64,000 bases of DNA from Anianabacter salinae (GCF_019061145.1 NZ_JAHQZS010000009.1:1-64000); one strand, 5' to 3'; positions 8,345-17,339 are shown, counted from the stretch's first letter. Numbers and translations: made by a program. Notes: generated from the sequence alone by a model not told the origin.

Positions 8345-8813
8345 GTCGAGATTCTCCCATTCTCAAATCGGCGGCAATATAATCGATGTTATCACAAAAT
8401 TGGCATTAATATAGATTAAACTTCTGCGCGGCGGCTTCCACCGATTTTTTGGGGGCGTCGCCAGGGCTGTGCTCGGCTTCGGCGTCAGAAGAACGCGAAA
8501 TATCAGTGCGATGCGCACAAGCACGGGCGTGAAGGCCGATGGCAGGTCCAGTCCTCCATCAATCATCATGGGCAAAAGGGCGAGGGACGCAGCCGCGCCG
8601 GGCCCGGCGTGGTGCTCACAACTTGGGAAGTTCATGGTCGGCAGGGTGCTCACGCGCAACGACGCGCCGGACTACGAGCTTGCGCCGGGCCGCACACGCT
8701 CACCATCGCTGCTGTTGCACGCGGCTGGCCCGACCACTGCACCAAATGCGCGTGCTCGAAATGGTCCACGCCAGTTCACCGTGTCGCGGCGGCCTTGGAC
8801 AAGAAGGCAGGCG
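8345..8813. other. Gene-free stretch upstream of dctP
   Basis: About 470 bp between the dctP start and the stop of the next minus-strand gene. The part next to dctP (8370-8425) is AT-rich and is the likely dctP promoter region. The open frames across 8430-8810 are short, arginine/histidine-rich and without a ribosome binding site. A minus-strand frame that ends at about 8411 could be the decayed tail of a regulator, but this is too weak to call. Confidence 0.5.
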
Positions 8814-9845
8814 TCAGGCAGACCGACCGGTCGGCGGAGACTTCAGGATGGTGCCGTCATCGGATGCCGTCGCGCCCGGCGTTTCTGGCTCGGCGCGGGG
8901 CGGTTGATAGCTTTGCGCCTTTTCCTTGAGGGTCCGGAACTTGCGCGACAGGTTCTCAAGCTTGGCCTCCCACGCCGGATCGGGGGCCTGTCCCTCGATG
9001 GTGCGCAGGTAGACGTCCATCATGCAGGCGATCGCGAAAGGCTCGAGCAAGGCCGCCTTGACCGCCCAGGCAAACAGAAGCGCAAAGACCATGCCCCCCG
9101 CCGACCAGGCGCCGGGAATGAGGTGAACGGCCAGCGCGGCTGGCGCGAGAAAGACCAGGAACACCACGAAGGACAGGCCATAGACGATCAACGCCAGCCA
9201 GGCGGCATTCTTGAGCATCGGCTTGTAGTTCTGGGCGTAAAGGATCAGCGCGGTCTGTGCCGATGCCCAGGCGTTGTCGGATTTTGTGCGGATCGCATAG
9301 GCAAGGATGACCTCGTCGATGAACCCGACGGCGATGCGCAGGAATGCCTGAAGAACCGAGACCGCTTGCCGTGCGCCCGGTATGGGCAGCATGGTGACAA
9401 GGCCGCGAACCAGACCGGTGATGGCGCGCAGCACACCCTTGACCAGTTGGTCGACCCCGAAAAGCACGCTGGCCTGTGCGAAGCGGCCTGTCACGACCTC
9501 ACGGGCATAGGTGATCTGAGAGCGTCCTTCGGGCATCTTCTCACCGTCGAGAAGCTTGATGAGCACGGCGATATGGCCCGCCTTTACGATGTAGAGGATG
9601 TATTCGCGCAGCAGGTACATGACAGCGGCAGTCAGGCCGAAACCGGCAATGCCGCCCCACATGGTCGTGCTGGCCCGGAACCCTTCGTCACCGAAGCCGC
9701 CGATGCCCCAGCCGATGCCTGCGCCGACCCCGGTAGCAAGCACATAGGCCAACGCCGCCCCGAAATAGACCGCCACGCGCAACAGCACGAATGGCAACGT
9801 CTTGAGCATCAGCCCGAAGGCGCGTCCGACCGAGAAATCCCACAT
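8814..9845 (-). CDS. Integral membrane protein of unknown function
   Basis: ATG 9845 is preceded by CGGAGG at good spacing and gives a 343-residue protein; the frame upstream of it is low-complexity. About seven hydrophobic segments are visible, including a glycine-rich pair near the N-terminus (VLATGVGAGIGWGIGGFG) and three strong helices in the C-terminal half. A charged, proline-rich cytosolic tail follows. There is no transporter signature and I do not recognise a family. It is divergent from the secreted-protein gene at 9991, with 145 bp between them. Confidence 0.72.
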   Translation of the reverse strand: MWDFSVGRAFGLMLKTLPFVLLRVAVYFGAALAYVLATGVGAGIGWGIGGFGDEGFRASTTMWGGIAGFGLTAAVMYLLREYILYIVKAGHIAVLIKLLDGEKMPEGRSQITYAREVVTGRFAQASVLFGVDQLVKGVLRAITGLVRGLVTMLPIPGARQAVSVLQAFLRIAVGFIDEVILAYAIRTKSDNAWASAQTALILYAQNYKPMLKNAAWLALIVYGLSFVVFLVFLAPAALAVHLIPGAWSAGGMVFALLFAWAVKAALLEPFAIACMMDVYLRTIEGQAPDPAWEAKLENLSRKFRTLKEKAQSYQPPRAEPETPGATASDDGTILKSPPTGRSA

Positions 9846-9990
9846 GGATCGCACCTCCGATTTGGCTGCGTGCAGTCTGCCAGGCACTCTATGGGCGCGG
9901 GGCGGGATCGTCCCCGTTCGTTTGCAGGGGGAGAAACGGCGCAAGTTCGAATAGAAACTGTCTCGACCGATGCTACGAGGGAGAGGCCGG

Positions 9991-10473
9991 ATGGGAAGAT
10001 CTGTTTTCACTGGAGTGGTGGCAATATCCGCGCTCGTTGCAGCCATGTCCCTTCCGGCATGGGCGCAAACCTCTGTCGATTTTTCGGAGAATGCACAGGC
10101 AACCGTCATCGTGGATGGTGCTGAATACAGCTTTGGCGGCGACTGCATGCTGATGGGGCGGAATGGCGCGAACCAGTTGAGAATGTCGATTCCGGGCACC
10201 GGCCCCGACGGCGCGCATCTTTTTCTGGTCTTGTTCGCCACGTCTTTTGCGCCAAGCCAGTTCACGATCTATTCCGGGGCTGACCCCGAAGCCGCGCAAG
10301 AGGCCTCGGTGAACGATGATCGTTCGGCCTGGCTCTTGCGAGGGGGCGGAGGCCCGGCCGGGGTCGAGTTTTCGGCTGGCTCGATCACCGCCGACATGGC
10401 GGCGGCCGTGTATTCCAACGGCGAGAAGGCCGACGGCGATGCCTCTGTTCAACTCGATGTCACCGGGTGCTAA
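9991..10473 (+). CDS. Small secreted protein of unknown function
   Basis: The start at 9991 is preferred over 9970 because GGGAGAGG sits 5 bp upstream of it. The 160-residue product has a signal peptide ending near LPAWAQ, then a small domain with two cysteines. One is in a GGDCMLMG segment and the other is the C-terminal residue of VTGC, so a disulfide closing the domain is likely. No family recognised. It may resemble the other exported proteins at 1209-2600 in lifestyle but not clearly in sequence. Confidence 0.7.
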   Translation: MGRSVFTGVVAISALVAAMSLPAWAQTSVDFSENAQATVIVDGAEYSFGGDCMLMGRNGANQLRMSIPGTGPDGAHLFLVLFATSFAPSQFTIYSGADPEAAQEASVNDDRSAWLLRGGGGPAGVEFSAGSITADMAAAVYSNGEKADGDASVQLDVTGC

Positions 10474-10556
10474 GGTCGTGGTGGCCTACGTTCCGTAAGC
10501 GAGCGTTCTGCTGCGCCCTGACCGGGTCTTCAGCCGGCCCTTGAGGAAGGCAGCCA

Positions 10557-11648
10557 ATGCCGAAGACATCCCCCAATGGCATCAGGAAGGTCATCCTGTG
10601 CGTCGAGGACGAGCAGCACCTGCGGCAGGATCTTGTCGAAGAACTTACCGCCGCGGGCTTCGAGGCCATCGGGGCATCCGACGGAGGCGAGGCGCTTGCG
10701 ATCCTGGATACACTGCGCCCGGATCTTGTCTTGTGCGATATCTCGATGCCGCAGATGGACGGGTTCGGGTTTCTGGACGCGGTTCGCAGGCAACGTCGTG
10801 AACTGGCGGACGTGCCCCTGATCTTTCTGACGGCTCTTGGGGAACGCGAGGCGGTGATCGCCGGAAAACTGGCGGGGGCAGATGACTATCTGGTCAAACC
10901 GATCGACTATGACCTGCTGCTTGCCACCATCGAGGCCCGTCTTGGGCAGGTAGAGCGGATGGCGGCCAAGGTCGCGCAGGATGTCGCTTCGCTTCGCCAC
11001 GCCCTGAATGGCCCCATCGCAGCGCGGCGCCACGGAATCGAGGGCATTCTTGACATGTTGTCCTTTGGTGTCGTGGTCGTATCAGGCGCTGGCGTAAGGT
11101 TCGCGAACCGGGCCGCCAGGAAAATGCACGACGCCGAAGACGGGGTTGTCATCGGCAGTGCACTACGCGCAGGCACGCAGGTTTCAAACACCCGGTTGAA
11201 GGCGCTGGTGGACACCGCGTGCGCCGCCGCCGCGCGCGGAGAGGACTATCTCGCCAGCCATTCCGTCCCGAGGCGGTCGAACTCTTACAATCTTCTTCTG
11301 ACCATCTGTTCGCTTCCCCAGTCGACTGACGCTGCCTCACCTGAGCATCTGGCCGTTGTCTTCATCTCTGACCCTACGCGCCGTCCAGAGGTGTCCAACG
11401 CTGTGTTATCCGACCTGTTCGGATTGACGCCGACGGAGGCCGAAGTCGCCCGCGCCCTGACAGGTGGACGCAGAGCCGACGAGATCGCGCAGGACATGGC
11501 AATCTCGGCTACCACCGTGGCGTTTCATCTGCGCAACCTGTTCGACAAGACCGGAACCCACAGGCAGGCCGACCTGATCGCACTGATCCTCACCGGCCTT
11601 GCGTCCATCGGTCCGGCACAAGGCCCGGCAAGCCGGGAACCGGTGTGA
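10557..11648 (+). CDS. Response regulator with receiver, central domain and LuxR-type HTH
   Basis: Residues 10-130 form a CheY-like receiver: acidic pair VEDE, phosphoacceptor D61 in LCDISMPQMDG, T/S in FLTALGE and lysine in LVKPID. The middle (about 155-270) looks like a PAS-like module. The C-terminus (about 285-350) is a LuxR/NarL helix-turn-helix with LTPTEAEVARAL, ISATTVAFHLRNLFDKTGTHRQADL. It should act as a phosphorylation-controlled transcription factor. GAGGAAGG precedes the ATG. No histidine kinase is adjacent; the kinase at 2623-3990 is a possible partner. Confidence 0.9.
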   Translation: MPKTSPNGIRKVILCVEDEQHLRQDLVEELTAAGFEAIGASDGGEALAILDTLRPDLVLCDISMPQMDGFGFLDAVRRQRRELADVPLIFLTALGEREAVIAGKLAGADDYLVKPIDYDLLLATIEARLGQVERMAAKVAQDVASLRHALNGPIAARRHGIEGILDMLSFGVVVVSGAGVRFANRAARKMHDAEDGVVIGSALRAGTQVSNTRLKALVDTACAAAARGEDYLASHSVPRRSNSYNLLLTICSLPQSTDAASPEHLAVVFISDPTRRPEVSNAVLSDLFGLTPTEAEVARALTGGRRADEIAQDMAISATTVAFHLRNLFDKTGTHRQADLIALILTGLASIGPAQGPASREPV

Positions 11649-11695
11649 AGAAGCAGGCGAGCCGGTTGCGGGCGATCCTGACCTGCCGGGAAGGC

Positions 11696-13603
11696 TCAAG
11701 CCCCCTTGCTGTCAGTCAGCAGCGCCTCGGACGGTCGGCGATAGCCATCGACGCGGCTCTCGATGAGGCTCCTCAAGCGCTCTGAATCGCCGTCCGTGAT
11801 CGCACGCTCCAGCTCCTTGAGCATCGCCGCAACCTCGATCTGCGACAGGCTCTTCTCGGCAGCCCGCAGAATCTTGGCATGCGGTGTCGCAACAAGGCTG
11901 TCGTCGTCGATCAGCAGTTCCTCGTACAGCTTTTCGCCTGGGCGAAGGCCCGTCACGACGATCTCGATGTCACCATCCTCGGCGCCGGATTCCTTCACGG
12001 TACATCCCGACAGCTCGATCATCTTACGCGCGATATCCATGATCCGGCGCGGCTCGCCCATGTCGAGGACGAAGACGTCGCCGCCATGAGCATAAGCGCC
12101 AGCCAGCAGGACGAGGCGCGCGGCTTCGGGGATCGTCATGAAGAAACGAGTGACGTCGGGATGCGTGACCGTCACCGGCCCGCCAGCCGCAATCTGGCGC
12201 TGGAACAGCGGCAGCACCGATCCCGACGAGCCAAGCACATTCCCGAAACGCACCATCGCGTATTTCGTCACAGGAGACCGCGTCTGGATGTCCTGCACCA
12301 CGAGTTCGGCCATCCGCTTGGTCGCGCCCATGATGTTCGTCGGACGCACCGCCTTGTCGGTCGAGATCAGGATAAAGCGTTCGACCCGTGCCTCGCGCGC
12401 GGCCTCGGCCACGACCTGCGTGCCGAGAACGTTGTTGCGCGAGCCTTCCAACTCGTTGTCCTCGACGATGGGGACATGCTTGTACGCAGCCGCATGAAGC
12501 ACGATCTCGACACCCTCATCGCGCAAGACAGAGGTGACGCGGGCCTTGTTGGTGATCGACCCAAGCCGCGTGACCACGACAGCCCCGGTGTCCGCCGCGG
12601 GCTTTCGAAGCTCGGCGTCGATGGCGTAGAGCGCGTATTCGCCCTGTTCGAACAGAACGATCTTGGACGGATTGCAGGCAAGAAGCTGGCGGCACAGTTC
12701 CGACCCGATGGCCCCCCCTGCCCCGGTCACCATCACCACGCGGCCAGCATAGGCCTTGGCGATTTCGGGCTGGTTGAGGACAACGCCGTCGCGGCCCAGG
12801 AGATCGTCAGGCGTGACGGTTCGCAGCGATTCCACCAGCCCCTTGCCCGACATCAGGTCGATATAGGACGGCAGAACCTTCACCTCTACGTTGTGACGCG
12901 ACAGCTCCTGCACGATTGCGGCGCGGCGCGCAGCGTTCAGCGACGGAATCGCAATGAGAATGACGCGCACCCCATGCTCGGCGACCAACTGGCCGATGCG
13001 GGACGTTGGATGAACGGTCAGACCGCCGACCAGAAGCCCCCTGAGGCTGGGATTGCCATCGACGAAGGCGACAGGCCGAACCTCTCGCGACCGCATCAGC
13101 GACGAGGCAAGCTGCATCCCAGCGGCACCTGCACCGTAGATCAGGACTGGGGTCCGTTCCTGTCTGCTCTTCCCGATAAACGCAATGACCCAAACGGCGC
13201 CGAGGCGAATCAGCGTGGCGGACATGAAGAACAGGGTCGCAAAAATGATTGGGACCGATCGTGGTGACGGAATTTGCAGGTAGTAGCTGAATATCATTGC
13301 CATCGCGGAGATCAGACCCCCAGCGGCCGCGATGTTAATCAGCGCGGACGGCTCCATTGCATGAAGCCTTATGTGGCTCAGGCGCAGCCAGTGCATCACC
13401 GGAATACCGGCGAGCGGTACGAGGACCAGCAGGACCCACGCCTCTGGGATGAACCGCGGAAACGGATAGTAGACCCCGAAACGCAGGGCGAAAGCGCCGT
13501 ACAGGCACAGGACGATAAGGATCAGGTCGCTGGAAAAAATGATCCAGCGCTTGGTTGCGCGGGGCAGGTCTCCTAGCGACTTCAAGAGGGGGCTACCGTT
13601 CAT
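11696..13603 (-). CDS. Membrane-anchored nucleotide-sugar 4,6-dehydratase (CapD/WbpM/PglF type)
   Basis: From ATG 13603 the product is 635 residues. The N-terminal ~140 residues hold four membrane helices, followed by a CoA-binding-like Rossmann domain (LIYGAGAAGMQLASSL). The C-terminal half is an extended short-chain dehydrogenase with VTGAGGAIGSELCRQL for NAD. The usual catalytic Tyr is replaced in the truncated MxxxK motif (MGATKRM), as is typical of this membrane subgroup. It probably makes UDP-4-keto-6-deoxy-GlcNAc for diacetamido sugars. It lies beside the replication gene and 27 kb from the glycan locus, where a second, soluble dehydratase occurs. Confidence 0.9.
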   Translation of the reverse strand: MNGSPLLKSLGDLPRATKRWIIFSSDLILIVLCLYGAFALRFGVYYPFPRFIPEAWVLLVLVPLAGIPVMHWLRLSHIRLHAMEPSALINIAAAGGLISAMAMIFSYYLQIPSPRSVPIIFATLFFMSATLIRLGAVWVIAFIGKSRQERTPVLIYGAGAAGMQLASSLMRSREVRPVAFVDGNPSLRGLLVGGLTVHPTSRIGQLVAEHGVRVILIAIPSLNAARRAAIVQELSRHNVEVKVLPSYIDLMSGKGLVESLRTVTPDDLLGRDGVVLNQPEIAKAYAGRVVMVTGAGGAIGSELCRQLLACNPSKIVLFEQGEYALYAIDAELRKPAADTGAVVVTRLGSITNKARVTSVLRDEGVEIVLHAAAYKHVPIVEDNELEGSRNNVLGTQVVAEAAREARVERFILISTDKAVRPTNIMGATKRMAELVVQDIQTRSPVTKYAMVRFGNVLGSSGSVLPLFQRQIAAGGPVTVTHPDVTRFFMTIPEAARLVLLAGAYAHGGDVFVLDMGEPRRIMDIARKMIELSGCTVKESGAEDGDIEIVVTGLRPGEKLYEELLIDDDSLVATPHAKILRAAEKSLSQIEVAAMLKELERAITDGDSERLRSLIESRVDGYRRPSEALLTDSKGA

Positions 13604-13682
13604 CACCGTCCATGCCTTACTCGACGTCACCGAAGCTTACCAGAGACGGCATCGCCGAAGAAGCCTGTGCGCGAGCGTCTGC

Positions 13683-14363
13683 TCAGGCGATGATGCTGAC
13701 TTGCGACACGGCAGGGTCGACTGACGAAAAGGCGGCCAGCACCAGACCCTTGAGGTGAGTCTCGACGTAGGCTGCATGAAACCGGCTGGGCGCGCGCAGG
13801 GTCAGGCGGCCCCCTGCCCTGTACTCTAGTTTCAGCGCGTGCAGCCAGGACGCAAAGGTCGCCGGATCCTGTCCGTGAAGGATGCCCTGAACGAGCGACC
13901 AGTCGTCGCCGTCCGTCACCTTCGGCGCCGTCACCAACGGACCGCCGCGCAAGGGCACGACATTGTCGGTGGCCTCGGGCGCAGACAGCCGTTGTTCGAA
14001 ATCGGGACCGACCCTCGACCAGTCGCCGGAGGTCTGGGCCAGGATGCTGTCGATCGCCAGCCCGTATTCCGTCACCCTGCCCCGTGCGCCTTGCCGGTGG
14101 ACGCGCAGCCAGCCCATGGCGCGCAGCTTGGCCATCTCGCGTTTGACGGTCCGTTCGTCGCAGGACCACAGCCGGGCAATCTCGCGCTGGCCGACGGCAA
14201 GCTGGTCGCGCTGCCAGTTGTAGCGCGCCGTGACGAGAGTGGTCAGACGCAGGACGAGACGTTGTTCGGACTTGCCGCGAGACAAGGCATAGGCGCCAAG
14301 CGCGGTGATCAGATCATACTTCTTCGCGGCGGCGCCTTTGCCGACCGGTGAAATGGCATGCAT
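13683..14363 (-). CDS. DnaA-like plasmid replication initiator
   Basis: The 226-residue protein begins with a helix-turn-helix-like region rich in R and L (VGQREIARLWSCDERTVKREMAKLRAMGWLRV). It ends with a domain resembling part of DnaA (WSLVQGILHGQDPATFASWLHALKLE, a DnaA domain-I-like signature with the FxxWL pattern). This combination is known from the DnaA-like replicons of Rhodobacterales plasmids. It should bind the adjacent origin and start replication. It is divergent from parAB across a 500-bp control and origin region, the arrangement expected of such a replicon. Confidence 0.82.
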   Translation of the reverse strand: MHAISPVGKGAAAKKYDLITALGAYALSRGKSEQRLVLRLTTLVTARYNWQRDQLAVGQREIARLWSCDERTVKREMAKLRAMGWLRVHRQGARGRVTEYGLAIDSILAQTSGDWSRVGPDFEQRLSAPEATDNVVPLRGGPLVTAPKVTDGDDWSLVQGILHGQDPATFASWLHALKLEYRAGGRLTLRAPSRFHAAYVETHLKGLVLAAFSSVDPAVSQVSIIA

Positions 14364-14440
14364 GGTGCTGCCCCTCGTGTTCCTGCGCCGTTGTTACGGT
14401 CGCTGCCTCTGGTCAGGATCTGGTGTCCCGTTGTCTTTGA

Positions 14441-14497
14441 TCCGGGAAAGAGGTCATTCCAAGCGCTCTTTCCCGGACGCTGCCAATTAGCGTCCGG
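14441..14497. repeat. Two overlapping inverted repeats in the initiator leader
   Basis: TCCGGGAAAGAG (14441-14452) pairs perfectly with CTCTTTCCCGGA (14466-14477), giving a 12-bp stem with a 13-base loop. CCGGACGCT (14473-14481) pairs perfectly with AGCGTCCGG (14489-14497) around GCCAATT. The arms overlap at 14473-14477, so in single-stranded nucleic acid the two stems largely exclude each other. They lie 80-135 bp upstream of the initiator ATG. Confidence 0.75.
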
Positions 14498-14595
14498 TAA
14501 TTCGATTCTGTCAAGGGTGGAGCCTGCCAGGGCGATCTGAAAATCAAATCCGAGAGTATTGAATCGGTATCAATGGTATTGGGTGACGATCTGTG

Positions 14596-14664
14596 TGTCC
14601 CCTAATATGTCAGAAATGTCCCCCAATCTGTGGCGGCGGGTGCCAGGATGTCACCCTATATCTG
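14596..14664. repeat. Iteron-like direct repeats in the origin region
   Basis: TGTCCCCTAATATGTC (14596), TGTCCCCCAATCTGTG (14617) and the more diverged TGTCACCCTATATCTG (14649) share the pattern TGTC-C-C-AT-TG in the same orientation. The first two are spaced 21 bp apart, two helical turns. They are candidate initiator binding sites. The half-site TGTCCC is also the start of the parS-like palindrome, so ParB contact is an alternative. Confidence 0.5.
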
Positions 14665-14735
14665 GTCGCCGTGCGCAGGTCGGTGACCCTTTGGCCGCGC
14701 TTGCCCGCGAATCGGTTGGCACCCTTGTTTCTTGA

Positions 14736-14751
14736 TGTCCCTGCGGGGACA
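14736..14751. repeat. parS-like 16-bp palindrome, copy 1
   Basis: TGTCCCTGCGGGGACA, one mismatch from the perfect palindrome TGTCCCCGCGGGGACA. It lies in the non-coding region 115 bp before the parA start. Confidence 0.7.
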
Positions 14752-14828
14752 CAGCCTCAACGTTTCGAGGATATTCGCTTTTGCGTTTTCTGCAAATCCG
14801 GCGTAAATGAAAAACAGACAAGAATTAG

Positions 14829-14844
14829 CGTCCCTTCGGGGACG
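14829..14844. repeat. parS-like palindrome variant in the parA leader
   Basis: CGTCCCTTCGGGGACG keeps the GTCCC...GGGAC core of the family but not the outer T/A pair. It ends 22 bp before the parA ATG, where ParA or ParB could autoregulate. Confidence 0.5.
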
Positions 14845-14866
14845 TCAGATTTTCGAAAGGGGCAGC

Positions 14867-16165
14867 ATGTATACCCACGAGGACCTTGCGGCGATGCAGC
14901 AGCAGTCGCTCAAGATGCAGGGATGGATCCGGCAGCAGACCTATTCCCCCGAGATGGAGAAGACGCTGCGTCGGTTTTCCAGCTGGGAAGTGGCGGAGCT
15001 GATCTTTCAGGTGAACCAGTCCACATTGCGCGGGCGGCTTGCGTCCGACCCGTCGCTGCCGCAGGGGCTGGTGGAAGAGGACGGTCGCCAGCGCTGGTAT
15101 TCGCTGGACGAGATCAACGAGCTGCGCCGCAGGCTCAAGGTCAATCGGCAGTCGCTGATGCCGAAGCGCCCCGCGAACAAGCGCGCCTTCCGCTCTGCCA
15201 TCGCCAATTTTAAGGGCGGCGCGGGCAAGTCGACGGTCGCGCTGCACTTCGCCCATGCCGCCGCGCTTGATGGCTACCGGGTGCTGGCGGTGGACTTCGA
15301 TCCGCAGGCGACGCTGTCGCATTCCATGGGGCTGGCGGACGTGTCCGAGGAATACACCGTCTGGGGCATCATGGCGCGTGACCTGATCCGCGAGACGGAG
15401 CGTATGAATGCCAGCGCGCGCGGTGCCGAATCGGGCAGCGCCCTGCCCCAGCGCAAGCTGCCGTCGTCGATCACCGAGATGGGGCTGGCCGATCTGCGGG
15501 TGTCGGACTTCCTCAAGCCGACCAGCTGGCCGACCATCGACATCATTCCAAGCTGTGCCAACGCGGCCTTCGTCGAATTCGCCAGCGCGCAGTATCGCTA
15601 CCTCAATCCCGAATGGTCGTTCTTCGCCGCCGTGTCGCGCTATCTCGATGCGATCCCGCCCGATGCCTATGATCTGGTGATCTTCGATTGCCCGCCCGCC
15701 ATCGGCTACCAATCGATGAACGCGGTCTTCGCGGCGGACATGCTCTATATCCCGTCCGGCCCCGGCTATTGGGAATACGATTCGACCACCTCCTTCATCG
15801 GTCAGCTGGCCGAGGCGCTCGAGGATCTGGGGCGCATCGGCAATGTCCCCGCGGGGACAAAGGTGCCCAAGACATTCCAGGACGTCCGCTTTCTGCTGAC
15901 ACGGTACGAGCCGAACAACGATCTGCACCGCGCGATGTATGCAGCCTTTCAAAAGGTGTTCGGCGACAGGGTGACGGACAACCCGATCGAGATGACCCGC
16001 GCGGTCGAACAGTCGGGGCGGTTCCTGTCCTCGATCTACGAGATCGACTACCGCGAGATGACGCGCGAGACGTGGCGGCGGGCGCGGGGATCGTTCGACA
16101 AGGCCTATGATGAATTCAAGACCCACGCGCTGGTCGCCTGGGACAAGCTGGAGGACGTGGCATGA
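14867..16165 (+). CDS. parA: ParA-type plasmid partition ATPase
   Basis: ATG 14867 is preferred over 14807 because GAAAGGGG is just upstream of it; this leaves the palindrome at 14829-14844 in the leader. The product is 432 residues. An N-terminal DNA-binding region (SSWEVAELIFQVNQSTLRGRL, a MerR-like helix-turn-helix) precedes a deviant Walker A (KGGAGKST, about residues 116-123). The A' motif follows in VDFDPQA and Walker B in VIFDCPPAIG. It drives plasmid segregation together with ParB. The stop overlaps the parB ATG (ATGA). A perfect parS-like palindrome at 15844 codes for the VPAGT in this protein. Confidence 0.93.
   Translation: MYTHEDLAAMQQQSLKMQGWIRQQTYSPEMEKTLRRFSSWEVAELIFQVNQSTLRGRLASDPSLPQGLVEEDGRQRWYSLDEINELRRRLKVNRQSLMPKRPANKRAFRSAIANFKGGAGKSTVALHFAHAAALDGYRVLAVDFDPQATLSHSMGLADVSEEYTVWGIMARDLIRETERMNASARGAESGSALPQRKLPSSITEMGLADLRVSDFLKPTSWPTIDIIPSCANAAFVEFASAQYRYLNPEWSFFAAVSRYLDAIPPDAYDLVIFDCPPAIGYQSMNAVFAADMLYIPSGPGYWEYDSTTSFIGQLAEALEDLGRIGNVPAGTKVPKTFQDVRFLLTRYEPNNDLHRAMYAAFQKVFGDRVTDNPIEMTRAVEQSGRFLSSIYEIDYREMTRETWRRARGSFDKAYDEFKTHALVAWDKLEDVA
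15844..15859. repeat. parS-like palindrome, copy 2 (inside parA)
   Basis: Perfect TGTCCCCGCGGGGACA. It is read in parA as VPAG(T). Confidence 0.75.
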
Positions 16166-17253
16166 GCGGCAAGCGTCGTGTGTTCGACATCGATTTTCCC
16201 GAAGACCCGGTGGCAGAAGCTCCGGCAGGCGTGCCCGAGCCCCCTGCCCCATCCGGCCCCGGCGCGCGGCGCGGCCCGATGGCCTCGGCCATCTCGGAAA
16301 CCGCAGAGGCGCTAAGCGACCGGCATGCCGCCGAGGCTGCGATCCGCGAGGAGAACGACCAGCTTGCGCATGAGTTTGTCCGGCTGAAGAAGCTGGGCCT
16401 GATCGTCGACCGCATCCCGCTGGACGCCGTGCGCGCCTCCAAGCTGACGCGTGACCGGAGTGATGCGCGCGACCCCGAGCTTGATGATCTCAAGGCGTCG
16501 ATCAAGGCCGTGGGCCTGTCCAACCCGATCCGGGTGGAAGAAGCGGAAGGGGGGTTCGAGCTGATCCAGGGCTATCGCCGTCTCGCCGCCTACCGAGAGC
16601 TTCATGCCGAAACCGGCGACGAGATTTATGCGACGATCCCTGCCGGTCTGGTGGCACGCGGCGAGACGATGCAGTCGCTCTATCGCCGGATGGTCGACGA
16701 GAACCTCGTGCGGCGCGACATCTCTTTCGCGGAAATGGCGCAGTTGGCGTGGTCCTATCTCAAGGACAATCGCCAGGTCATGGAGAACGTACACGAGGCG
16801 GTCGAGGTGCTGTACAAGTCCGCATCACGGCAGAAACGGTCTCACATTCGCACCTTCGCCGTGCTGATCGGCGCCATCGGCCCGCACCTCAAACACCCCG
16901 AGGCTTTGCCGCGCGCGCTTGGCACTGACCTCGTCAAGGCGATGGAGGGCAACCGCGCCTTGTCGCACTCGCTGACCCGTGCCTTGGACGCAGAGCCGGA
17001 CCGGAGCGCCGAGCGAGAGCTTGCGATTTTGCGAGACTACGCCGACCGCAAGCCGGTCGCGCTAAAGACGCCGAAGCCCGAAGCGCGGACCTCTGCCAAG
17101 ACCACCTTTCGCGTCAGCCGACCCGAGGGTCAGGCGAAATGCACGGCGGCGGATGGGCGTGTCGAATTGCGGCTGGACCGGGATTTCACGGCCGTTGATC
17201 GCGCGCGGCTGGAGGCTGCGGTGACGGCGTTCTTCAAGGCGCTCGACGACTGA
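16162..17253 (+). CDS. parB: ParB-type partition protein
   Basis: The 363-residue protein has an acidic, proline-rich N-terminus and a coiled-coil region (about 50-80). A ParB/Spo0J N-terminal domain follows with the LKASIKAVGLSNPIRVEE and ELIQGYRRLAAYREL (box II-like GxRR) motifs. The predicted helix-turn-helix covers DENLVRRDISFAEMAQLAWSY onward, and the C-terminus could dimerise. It should bind the centromere repeats and stimulate ParA. It overlaps parA by 4 bp, so the pair is one operon. It ends at a hairpin terminator shared with the convergent bchO side. Confidence 0.92.
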   Translation: MSGKRRVFDIDFPEDPVAEAPAGVPEPPAPSGPGARRGPMASAISETAEALSDRHAAEAAIREENDQLAHEFVRLKKLGLIVDRIPLDAVRASKLTRDRSDARDPELDDLKASIKAVGLSNPIRVEEAEGGFELIQGYRRLAAYRELHAETGDEIYATIPAGLVARGETMQSLYRRMVDENLVRRDISFAEMAQLAWSYLKDNRQVMENVHEAVEVLYKSASRQKRSHIRTFAVLIGAIGPHLKHPEALPRALGTDLVKAMEGNRALSHSLTRALDAEPDRSAERELAILRDYADRKPVALKTPKPEARTSAKTTFRVSRPEGQAKCTAADGRVELRLDRDFTAVDRARLEAAVTAFFKALDD

Positions 17254-17276
17254 ACAGACAGAGTTGAGATGAAACA

Positions 17277-17305
17277 GGGTCTGATCGCTGCGGTCAGGCC
17301 CTTTT
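17277..17305 (+). terminator. Rho-independent terminator after parB
   Basis: GGGTCTGATCG (17277-17287) and CGGTCAGGCCC (17291-17301) pair over 11 bp with two G-U pairs and a 3-base loop, followed by TTTT. It is placed 24 bp after the parB stop and before a parS-like palindrome. Confidence 0.75.
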
Positions 17306-17315
17306 CGTTGGCGGA

Positions 17316-17331
17316 TGTCCCTGCGGGGACA
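17316..17331. repeat. parS-like palindrome, copy 3
   Basis: TGTCCCTGCGGGGACA, identical to copy 1, in the short gap between the parB terminator and the bchO stop. Confidence 0.72.
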
Positions 17332-17339
17332 TTGCCGTC

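Larger units (their letters stand above)
14364..14866. other. Probable plasmid origin and divergent control region
   Basis: This 503-bp stretch between the initiator and parA contains no convincing gene. Reading left to right it holds two overlapping inverted repeats (14441-14497), an AT-richer segment around 14535-14585 (candidate unwinding region) and short direct repeats starting TGTC (14596, 14617, 14649). It also holds a parS-like palindrome (14736-14751) and a related palindrome just before parA. The layout fits an origin, but the origin itself is inferred from position. Confidence 0.6.

Noticed and set aside
8363-8659. 98-codon minus-strand frame upstream of dctP
   Set aside because: No ribosome binding site and no recognisable motif. 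The tail of another frame here faintly recalls a regulator C-terminus, but not enough to call a pseudogene.
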